Positions 41,001 to 53,000 of a stretch of DNA of 64,000 bases are shown here, piece after piece. Below the pieces are notes generated by a model, which was not told the DNA's origin, made no database searches, and was given only the letters and a program-made list of their open reading frames with translations. This stretch comes from Gymnorhina tibicen (lineage: Eukaryota; Chordata; Aves; Passeriformes; Artamidae), in NCBI GenBank assembly GCA_013399875.1, contig VXAZ01005697.1, positions 682,001 through 746,000 of the forward strand, written 5' to 3'. Position 1 is the stretch's first letter; every line of letters starts with the position of its first letter. Made by a program: the position numbers and the translations under genes.

Positions 41001-44000
41001 CATCATATATCTCTGGCCTAAATATTTACTTAAGGAGAAAAACCTCATGTTAACTTAGACTTAAGATCTTTTCAGAGAATATATAATCAATTTTCTAAGT
41101 AACTCCTGGTTTCCCCTGGTACTACTGCTAAAATTTTCATCACTCTTTCTAAATGCCTTGATGAGGAGGTTCACTGTGAAGTTGTCCGTTTCCACTGGCT
41201 TTTACTTTTGGTTCAGTAGGAATTAAAGTCACTTAGGTTTGTGTAGAAAAGCTGCAGTGTAGTAAAAGCTACAGGAAGGTTTATTAAGATCTTCCTTTAC
41301 TCACATCAACAAGAAAGGCAAATCTTTACAGAAAAGAAAATAAACGGAATCCAAAAAATAAGAATAAATATGGTCACCTTCCAATTAACAGGTGATTTCA
41401 GAAGATACTGTTTGGGTTTTGTTTTCTCTTCTTTGAGGAGTGGAAGCCGACACACTTAGAGGGTTTACAATTACTAACCAAATGCTGCAATTTCTCATCC
41501 CAGATTTTCTGAGAACTCTAAAGCTCTATTAGCTAAAGAGACCACAGAGTAGCAGTGGAAGAATGGTAAAACTTAGGTTCTCCCTCAGTATTCAGGCACC
41601 TAGATGCAGTAAAAAAACATTTTTGAATGTTTTTCTCAGTGTTTGGAGTTATTTTTCTATTTCTCTGACACAAAATGAGAGAATGATACTTAGAATTAGG
41701 AGCAGATCTGGTGGTTTCATTTCTACCTGAAAATTATAGGCAGGCTGTTTCCTGCTACCTTCAGAGTCTGACTCCTTCAATCTATCTCTGGAAATAAACA
41801 AATAATACTACGTATCCAAAATGAAGGCTCCTTGCAATTAACTGATTCTAACTAACATTGGTATCAAAACCCTACAGCCAAAAATCACCTTCTTCCCCTT
41901 AACATCTGTAAATCTCACACTGGATTTTTGAATTTCCAGTAGAATTTCCGTACATAACATGGTTATACTAACTGATATAGCTTTGTAGCAATAATCCTAA
42001 AAGCTCAGCCAGTACAGGTAGAGTTCAATATCACGTATTTTGGAATGATATTATTGATTGCAGTACCACCAATAATAAGGTAGAGCCATTCCAGATGCAT
42101 TCCCTGAGGATCTTAAAATCTGAAAGGAAACAGCAGGAGACAGCTCTGGGAAGAGAAGCAAGTTTGTGAAAGCAATACTGACAGTACTTGAATGTTTTTG
42201 TCAGGGTTTACATCCCATGAACAATGCTCATTTGCCCTTTCCCCTGTGACTGATAAGCTGCCAAATTGTACAGGCTTTGCTCTAATTCTTAGTTCCTTTA
42301 TGATACATGCTAACAATTTAGTAATAAATCACAATGGTTGCAGCCACTGTACTAGAAACAGAAATTACATAAGAAAGAGGAAAATACAGTATTTTTAGGC
42401 AAGTACTCAAAATCTAAACAGGGTAACTACCACTATTTTAAAAACCTCCTCCCCAGAGGAGGGTAAATGGAAAGTAAATGGCAGGGAGTAAACAGAAAAG
42501 AAGGGCCAGTACACACATTAAACTCACAACTGCAATTACAGTTACTTTTTATACAGTCATGTTTTATATTACAGAAAAAACAGTAGTGATTTTTTTCCTA
42601 AAACTCTCAAAACAATAAATTTATTTTTATAAATTCTCAAAACATGAATTTGGATATATTTGACCTAAATTTTCAAACTCTGTAGATAGATAGATGAATG
42701 AGAGAAGTCTAGCTTACAAAGGATATTCATAAAAAGATTGTGAACTGTGCCCTTCTGCACATGCAACTTGAACAAAAAATAAAGTCAGTATAGAGAGATA
42801 GATGCTGAAGTCTTCAAACAGAATGTGTATGTTTCTCTCTAAGCAGTCCAACCTGAAGCCAGCAGCCCTCAGCTCACTCTGCTGGGGAGATGTCCTTCAG
42901 TAACACATGCACAATAGCTAAATGAAGTGGACTTTGCACATAACAGGTTAGTATCTGTGAATGTGGCCTTGTGAGCAGGTGAGGCAGGGTGTGATCCCTT
43001 GCTCCAGCAGACACAGCAGCTGGGACCTGAGCTGGAAGCAGCAGGGCAGGACTGTCCCAGTGGGTTCAGTGCCTGTGCCCCGGGCACCCTGCTCCTGCTC
43101 CTGTACTGCCATGGCCTGCACTGGAGTCACTCTTTCTTTCCACTGACACTAAAGGAACCCCTGTATTTTTCAAAATCCTTCCTCTCTGTGATATCTTCAC
43201 CCAGATCACACATATTTATGCCATTGAGTGGGCAGAGTTGATCTATTTTGCCCCATGGTTACTGTCTATGCACCTACTGGAGGAGGGTAGTTCCTTCTGA
43301 TCTAGCATCAGGTATTGAAGCTCCAAAGAGAGGTCACAGCACTTTTTGCTGACACCTGATAGCTGGGGGATTTCATGGTTTTAACAAGAGCAGAAAAGAG
43401 AGTGCTAGACCTGAGATATGAGAAGCACTGGGGAACCGCATCACCTTACTTGAAACCTTCAGGTTATGTTTTTTTCCCTCATTTGATTTCAGATCCTTAG
43501 AGGATGGTAAGCACATTTTTGGTCTGTGAACACTGCCATAGATGTATACCTGAATACCTCGGCTCTGCCTGCACCCATCTGCGAATGGAGCCTGTGCTCA
43601 TAAATCAGCCGTGCTGACTGTAATAAGCATAAACTAGGTCAAGCTAAAAATGCCCACAGAAAGAAAAAAATGGCAATAGCAAGTAAAAGACATTTCATAA
43701 TCTCTTGCCTTAGAAGAAAATAATTTGGGCGATTATTTTAAGAGAAAGGCTGACAATTATTCACCATCTCTTTCTCTTTTTTTCTTTCTTTTTTTTTCTG
43801 TTCTGGGCTGCTGATATTAGAGTCATAGAATCACTAAGGCTGGAAAAGACCTCCAAGATCATCAAATCCAACCTTCAATGGAATGCCACCATGTTCACTG
43901 AGCCACATTGCGAAGTGCCACATCTACTCATTATTCAACATTTCCAGGCGTGGTGACTACACCACTTCCCTGAACAACCTGTTCCAATACTTAACCACAG

Positions 44001-47000
44001 AATTACACAGAATCACACAGAATAAGCTAAGTTGGAAGGGACCCATCAGGATCATTGAGTCCAACTCCTGGCCCTGTGCAGGACACCCCAAGAGTCACAC
44101 CATGTGCCTGGGAGAATTGTCCAAACACTTCTTGAACTTGTCAGGCTTGGTGCTGTGACCACTTCCCTGGGGAGCCTGTTCCAGTGTTCAGCCACCCTCT
44201 GAGTGAAAAACCCTTTTCTAATATCCAACCTAAACCTCCCCTGACTCAGCTTCAGGCCATCCCCTGGGTCCTGTCACTGGTCACCACAGGGAAGAGATCG
44301 GTACCTGCCCCTCCTCTTCCCCTCATGAGGAAGCTGTAGACTACAATGAGGTCTCCCCTCAGTCTCCTCCAGGCTGAACAGACCAAGTGCCCTCAGTCAC
44401 TCCTCATACGGCTTCCCCTTTTAACCACTGTTTCAGTGAAGAAACTTTTTAGTACCCAACCTGAACCTCCCCTGGCAAAACCTGAGGCCATTTCCCCTTG
44501 TCCTATCACTTGTTTTCTGGGAAAAAGAGGATGACCCCCACCTTACCACAACCTCCTTTCAGGTGCTTTAGAAACGTACTGCTTCTAAAATGTGTAACTT
44601 GAGTATTAAATATTTCAGTGTTTGCTTCATGTATCACTAACAGGATGATTGGGAGGCAATGTATAGTGGGAAAGGATTACGACATCTGATTATATATTTA
44701 AAATTCAAATGCAACTTTTTCAAAGTATTTGGGCAACTATTTTTATTGCCACAGTTGTAATCAGGTGAGGCAGCTCTTGCCTGTCACATTCAGTTATCTT
44801 GCTTCGCAAGGAGTTTTCCACGTATACGTAAAGGATCCTGTACACTTCATGGGAACTTTTATGGAGATAAGAATTGTAAATGCACTGAAACATCTGACTT
44901 CAAGTAAGGTACTAAAAAGATTAACATGTATCTAGTACTCAGCTCAAGTTCCTATTCCACAGGCAATTCTGCTCATGGGTATCTTCACACTTGGGGCATC
45001 CTTGTTGCATCCTCACAAGAGCAAGAATTTTCTGGACTGCAAAATGCTTGCAGACCATACAGCATGAGTGCAGTAAAACAAAAGAAGGCACAGCCATAAA
45101 CAGGTGGCAAGGAAGGTTCAGTCCCACCCCACATAAATGACAGCAGGACTCAGCACAGCTTGGTCTCTGTCCCATTGGCTGGTGCTGGCAGGAGGTTAAT
45201 GGGGCATCCCAGAACCACCTGGGCCACTGCTTGCAGGCTGTGGGACAGTTTCTGCCTGGGGGATTGCACCTGTCCCTGGGGTACAAGAGACTTTCACCCC
45301 ATTCCCAGAGACCTTGAAATTAAGTGTTTTCCTTCCCTGTCACCCGTGAATGGTTTCACTCCCCCCTCAAACCCCTGGCCAGGCTGTTCCTCCAGGAACA
45401 CTGTGTGTTTTATTCCAGGTTGGCAGCTCTGCATGGGGAGCGCTGCTGAAGCAGAGTGGCAGAGCGCTGTCTCCGATACGTTGTGCTGCCCGGTTTTCCC
45501 TGCAGACGGGACTCACCTAACACAGCCGTGTGCCTGCAAAGTGTCTGCAGTACAGCAGGGAAAAAACCTTTTGCTTCCCAGACATAGTTTTCCTCTGGCT
45601 GCCATTGTTCCAGGCTTCTAGGCATTTACTGTGTAGTACAGCTTGTCTCAGTGTAACCAGAAAACTCTTCTACTATATTTATATTTTTTACTAGCTCAGA
45701 AGGGCTCTGTAAGTCTAAACACTTAGATTTCATTAGTATTTGTGGTATTTCATTAATATTTGTGGTATTTCATTTTGCAGAACTGGCCAGTACATGTTAT
45801 CCTACACTCTTTGTCTAACAAGCTATTGCTACTTCATTCTTTTTATGGAAAATCTGAAGAAAACTCTGTAGAAAGAAAAATATTTTAAATGAACTCCTTT
45901 GCGGAGCTGAGCTTTGACTCTGACTTCTCTTGGATCCTTTATCAAGCTCATATGACACTTGCAGATACACAAAAGTACCATACCACCTTTCAAAGAAAGT
46001 CTTCCCTTTCCTTTCATCCACACTTAAAGACACTTTTATGAATACATGGATTCTCTTCCTGTGTTTCCCAATCAAATGCTAAACAGGTGAGCTGAGCCTT
46101 CTATTAGCTCCAAATAGCAAGGTATCTAGGTTTTGTAAAGAAAAAAAAAGAAAAAATAGAAGCCAAATACTGCCTGAAAGGCTCCTTTTATGAACAGATT
46201 GAATATGTTCTATTATCTGCCACTTTTGAACTTCAGAAAACTAATAACAATGGATTCTGCATAAGCCTCCCTGCTATAGTAATAGAAACAAAACTTCAAA
46301 ACTTCTCCACGAGCCCGGTTCTGAGCTCTGGTGGCTGCTGGCAGCGTCTCTTGTCGCCAGCAGTTGGCCTGTCTACACACGAGCTGTCCCAAAGACAAGG
46401 CCTCATGTACTAGGAGACAAAGAGGCAAAAGACCAAAAAAAAAATCCCCAACCCTCATATGTGAGAGGGTATTACAGGATCAGGCTCAGAACGTTACACA
46501 TCCAAAATGTGTGAGGCAACAAAAGCCCAACAGTGAGTCATTCCCACTTTGCATCATCTTGCTTTCAAATTGCTCCCCACAGAATTTAACAGACATAATA
46601 GAAAATAATAGAATTGAAAAATGGGAACTATTTCCACATAGTGGGTTTTTCCCACGGTGGGCACAATTAGAATTGCTAATTCGCTGCCAGATGTGCAACC
46701 GCAGACTCTGTGACAACAATCCTCTTCCTACAATACTTGATTATTTCTTATTGTGACTCACTGAGTATGCTACAGGATTATATTTAGCCCAGGTTGGAGG
46801 GTTTCCATTATTGTATTTAATTAAAGAACACTTAGAAATGGGTAAATTCAAACCAATGTGGCATAACATTTTAAATAATTTTAAATGGTAACCTTCTGAG
46901 AGAAACTTTATTTATGAAAACATTAAAGGTGAACTCCTGTCTCAAATAAGGCCTGTAGGAATTCTTCATTGCTTTCACATTCTCCACAGATTTTCTTTTC

Positions 47001-50000
47001 TATTTTAAAAAATCTACCAGCAGTTTTTAGTAAATCTACCACTAGTTTTCAGTGCAACTCTACCTCAGTCACAAAAGATAAACCTAATGTGACAGAGTAA
47101 TGACAGATCATACAGAAAGAACATGCAGGAAAATTGTTAACAGGAAATATAGTACTTATGTCAATTGCTAAACACCCGCCCAAACCTACCCCAAACAGAA
47201 TAACTTGTCTAAACAAAGTACAAGAACTGGAAAAGGTATGGAAATTAGTGACAAAAATTCCAATTTGGGAAAAACTGGAGCATCTTATGATCTCTGTTAT
47301 CCTCCTTGAAAGCTATCTTATCATATCTGAAATACACATACAGCATGTGCAAACAGGTATTTTACCAATTTTAGTACTAGCATAGTTAATGATTTCCAAA
47401 ACCACAACACAACAAGTGATGCTAGTTTGGGCATTTGAATTCAAAAGCCTAAAAACTACTAACGGATTGGGAGAACAGCTTGGGATTCAGGGAAAATCCA
47501 GGCCAGGCGCTGGCTGTGTGGTCACCACTGGTCCACACCAGAGATGCTAGCCCTGCCTAGGGTGGGTGTGAGCTGAACTGCATGTGTGCTCTCGTGCCAG
47601 AGATGGTTTCCTTTGGCAATGTACACACACCCCCCCACTCATCTAGCAGGGTTTTCTATAAGTAAAAGGCTGCTTACACCTTCCAAGTCTATCTTTATTT
47701 TAAAATTAACAGTGAATTTTTGTTGGTGATCAGGTATCGCTTCTCTTTAGAGGAAGAAAAATATGTTTTAATGAGATTTAATTTTAAATAAACCTGATGT
47801 ACATTCAGCTCATCTGGTGGGAAGCAACCAACACCTGTAAAGTCATACAAGAGTTACTACTCAATCTCCTCTGTGAAGATGAAGTACTACCAACATATAG
47901 AGGTATTAGGGTAAAACACCTGATTTTTGTCGGTCTCTGTCACACAGTAATATTTTCCAAAATGTATAATGGAGCTTTAGGTTTTTTTATCTTTCTGTCT
48001 TATTTCTTCTTGAGTAGTAGAACAGATTTTGAGCCTGCTGAAATGTCTGGATAGATCCAAATAGATGTTTTGATTACTTGTACTTCTTGTTTGACATTTT
48101 TTATTTTCAACTTATTTTCATAGTTTATATTCCCAAGCATATACACAAGACCACGTGACTAAAATTAAGATGATGGCAAGAGGTTTCTGTGCCACACGCA
48201 AAAGCGAACATTAATGCCTCTTTCAAAACCCTTTTTGAAATGTCCCCTGAAACCAAGCAACAAGTCAGACTGAGTGAAAAATGATCAAGTCTCCCTCTGA
48301 AAAGGGAACTCCCTGATGAGGGGCTGTCATCCCTGCCTTTCCATCTGTCAGCACTGACTCGGGAGCCTCCACAGCCCAGATCACCGCTTCCAGCACCAGC
48401 AGGAGCAAAGGACGTGGGAGTTGAGCCCTTGATGACACTGAAGGTGTGGCACTGCGGACCTGCTGTCCATCGCGGCTGGCACCTGAGCTCACCACTCCTG
48501 TGCTACTTCTCAGCAGGCAGCTTTGAACCTGCTGCCTGAGACAGGAACATTTCTGCATTGCTTCTTTCTTCCTCAGAGTCCTTGCCTTGAGACCTGAAGC
48601 CTTGGTAAGATGAGGCACCACTGTTGCCATACTGGCACCTAGCTTGGAGCTGAAGAATTTGGGAATATTGGGGCTTTTGGACCCACTTCATTTCCCAGAA
48701 TACCTGAAGTCCAGTACCTCCTATACGCTACTGAAACTCAACAGGACCCATTTTTTCAGAGCAGTCAGACATTTTGTAGCAGTGCTGTCTGTTTCAACTT
48801 CCTAAGATTCCTCAATAAAATTTCCCTGAGAAATCTTAGGAAGGTTTACAACAGGAAATAAGTACAAATATTCCTTCCTGAGTAATTCCTCCATGAATAT
48901 ATAAATCTGAATTTCCTAATAGGATGAAGGCATTAGCAGTGTCACTTTGTGCACTGTGAAATAAAGCTCAAGTATTCTCCTAGGAAAAGGCAGTGAGGCA
49001 TCCCAATGTCCCATGTGTTTTGGACATGTTATATTAAAAACACGTTATATATCTGTCACATTTACTGATGACAGTTGTCCCAGACAACCAGTCTTGTTAG
49101 GCTATCATTAGATTTAAAGTGCAACTGTGTTTTTTACCATCAGGAGTCAGCCTGTACTCAGCTGTGTAACCAGGATCATCCTTGTGTCTCTGAGGAGCCC
49201 TGCAAGTCCACGTACTTGATTTAAGACACTAACGTGAAACATCGCTTAAAGGAGAACTGAAGATTGATGTGACCTTTACTCCTGGGCTACTGTCAGACTA
49301 AAAACACCCCTCCTGTTCCATATACATTAGCAATTTGTCAAAAGTCTTCAAGGAAAGTACTCTTTCATCTGGTTTCTCTAGGAGTTGTACCACTTGAAAG
49401 TAGATTAAACTTGCACAACTTTCTCATGTGGTCTTCCAATCTGTATCTGTCCGTTCCAGTACAAGTTACATCTGTTAGCTAATGCTGCTTTTGACACTCA
49501 GTACAAATTATATCTTACTACGTGTCAGCTCCATGGAGGACACAGTCTGGTCTGACCATGCATTTCCAGCAGTATGCTAAAGACCTGCATTCCCATTCTT
49601 TATGTCTACATGCCCTCATGGTCTTTATTAATTGTTCTCTTTAATCCACAGAAATTATGTTCTGTGCACGTACTTTTTCTTCTCTAAAGTTATTTTACAG
49701 GGTGTCTTCTTGTGCCAGGTTTACAAAGGCATTACTCACCTAACACTTCAGATGAATACAGAGGAGAGCAGGCAGACAGCTAACCTGCCCACACTCTTCT
49801 GATAATGCCTCTGAGTGCCACCTGTATCAGTCTGGTTCATGCTCTGGTTAGCTCACCAAATTCCCTCTTAGCCAGTTCACTTCATATTTTCCATGCTCTA
49901 TCTATTCCTTTCTGATGGCTTACCTTGAGCTGTAATTACTGTATTTGAAGAATTCCCTCTTTTTTTTTGACAGCTACAAGTCTTTACCTTACTCACTTCC

Positions 50001-53000
50001 TTTTCAAGCACGAACATGTATTTCCAGGGACATTTTTTACTGCATTTGAGTACTTCTGTACTTTTTAAAGGATTTAGATTAGATTACTTTTGTTGTTAGG
50101 GTATTTTTAAAAGTACTTTCACCCCCAAAAATTCCCTTTCATGGTTTAGTGTCATGATGTTAAGTTTCAATACAATTGTTTCCATGACAATGTTTTGTAT
50201 AAGATAATATGAAGGAACTGAAGCTGTCTATGAAAATAATAATTTTAAAAAAGTATTCTGAGCACTGTAGCAGATGATGTTCTTCAAATCATTTTTCTGA
50301 CATGGGATAACTTAAGATATGTGCCATGAAAACTGAAAAGCAATATGTGACAGGGAAAACTTCATCCCTTACCAGAAAATGTTGGACTCCTGATTTTTTA
50401 TTTTCACAAGTTAACATTCTGAAGATTAAAAAAAAAATAATAAAACAAGTTAATGGAGTGTTACACAAGCTCTGGCACTTTTTGTGATACATGGCTTTCT
50501 AGAAAAGCATCATCCAGCACAAATTCCCTCACCCAGAAAGTGGGAATCAAACCACTGGCTCCCTGTCCTTCACAACCAGTTGCAATCTCAGAAGCCCAGC
50601 CCTTTGACAAAGATAAATTCAGGTGTCAGCTCCGTGGAGGATTCCCTGTGCATTGCTCTGTGAAAAACTCTGAAGGGTAATGCTCCCTAAATTGGGTGAG
50701 TTGCCTGAAGCAGTTTCATCGTGGCAGCACAGAGCCAGAGGAGCAGCCTGCAGCACAGGGCAAGGAGAACACGACAGGTCCGATGCCTTGGATACTGCCA
50801 TGGACCCAGTAAGGAAACCAGGTGAGTGATGCCACTCCGAAACACCCACTCCCAGTGTGCAGCACACAAACAAGCCTAGGCTGCATTCGGAGAAACATCC
50901 CCACAGTTATGTCCATAGCTGTCCATGGAACTGGACAAAAGACTCATTGAACAATGACACAAAAAAAGAAAAACAGAAAAAGACTACAACAGAATATTCT
51001 TGCTAATATGGGCTATGCCACATGTAAGATCAACACAAAACCTTTCCGCGGATCAGCTGCAGTGATTGTTTTCAATCTGGCAAGGGAATGTTCTTTGCCT
51101 TCCCCATCTCTTAATGCCTTCTCTATTGTCATGGCAAATTTCTAAATTTGCTTGCATTCTGCAGTTAAGTAACACCAGATTTTGAAATTCTGTCTTTCTG
51201 AATATATATATATAATTCTGGTCACCAGGGAAAATTTGATATTAAGTGATGTTAAGATGATGAGATAAAAATACCTGAAATTCTAGAAATTTGGCTAGTG
51301 AGGAAGGAGAACCAGTCCCCATATGACAAGGTGAAAAGCAGCACCATTAGTCACATGGTACCATGGTCTCAGGTCAGGAAATTTCACCAGAGCCATGATT
51401 TCATTTTCTTATTTTCAAATCCCTTTTTACTGTTAGGGTAAATACACAAGCATTAAAGAATGAGAGGTCACCCTGCACAGCGTACGATTAGTATATTATA
51501 TGCTGTCATAGTTATTTTCCAAATATTTCAGTATTAACTTGGGCAAGGAGAGGAAATCAGCAGTACCAATCCAGTCTTTAAGGATTCCATGTGCAGACAG
51601 AAGTGCAAAGGAAGACGAGGGGATCAGCCCTTTGGGGATCCTCTGCAGATAGATAAACTGTTGTTGTCTTGACAGTAATGAAAACAAGACAGGGAAGGTA
51701 CAGATCTTCAGGCTACATGCGGTGACTAATAAATCAGATGTTGTGGACTCTGGTTTACTGCAGGAAGGTGAATTTAATGAAAACTTGTGCCTGGCAGGAG
51801 GTTCTGCAGCTCATGAACAGTCTACAGGGAAAATATGCTTCTGAAAAAACGACACAAAAAGCCACTATCCAGGCTTGGCAAATTGACTCAAAAGAGACAA
51901 CTGATGTATTTTGGCACAAAGGGTGGAGGGAAATGAGTAAAGGCACCTCTGGATCCTAGCATTTTCAGGAGAATTGCTTCTACATCTTAAATTTATACAT
52001 TTACATTTTAGGGACAAGTTAAAACTAATTAAAACCAAAGCAGGCTCTTTGTACCCAATTTAGGGCATTTGGAAGTTTCTTCATGCTGCATTTTGTGAGC
52101 TGAGTTTATTTACTTTCAGAATCAAAATATAGTATTGTCTTACTACAATAACTTGTTACTTGTTTTGCCTGTTTTGAAGAAAACCTGATTTTGAAATTGT
52201 GAAAATGAAACTGTACTGTACATACATACCTGAGGTTATCAGATCAGGATGGTGAAAACAGTTAATATCCTCAGTTGGACAGCCCGCCCTTCACCACCCC
52301 ACTTCTCAAAAAGCAACTTATTCTTCATTGTCTCTCTTGCCTCATGGAAAAGAAACTAAAACTCAGAAGAAACACAAGTTCATCTTATTTGTTCACAGTG
52401 TGGGAAAAAAAAAAGAAAAAAAAAGTTTAAAAAAGAAAGGTAAAAAAAAGAAAATGAAAAAATAAGGAAAAAAATAGAGCTTTCCAATAAACACATACAA
52501 GATGGCATTGTAGACAAACATTATCCTGGCAAAAGAAGATGCTCAAAGCCAACAGTAGTTTTAGTTTCAGCAACTACAAAACTTCATTAGCACAACAGGT
52601 ATGTGTAACTTGTTCTGTTACTTTGTGGCAGCAAAATTGTTTTGTTCATGGATAATGTCCAATGACTTTGTATTCAAATTCAAGAGCTTCAAAATCCACA
52701 GAAAGGGCAATAAAAGACCTGCGTGAAACTTCTGTTTTGTTAGGTAAAGTTCTCTACAAAGGTGTTTTTCCTTTGAAAAAAGAAGAGAATTTGCCTTGAT
52801 ATCCCTAAGCAGGAGTCACACCTGAAGCTTCAGGCTCCTAGTCAAAAGATTTCTCCCAATCCATTCACATCTGTCTGGAAAAGACAGACTGTCCTGCTCT
52901 GTACTGCTGTGGTTGGGGCACTTCTGTGAGGGAGGTAGAGGGAGACTGAACTCATGTCTACCACATCTTTCCTGTAGCTTCACAAGTGGCTGAAATCCAG

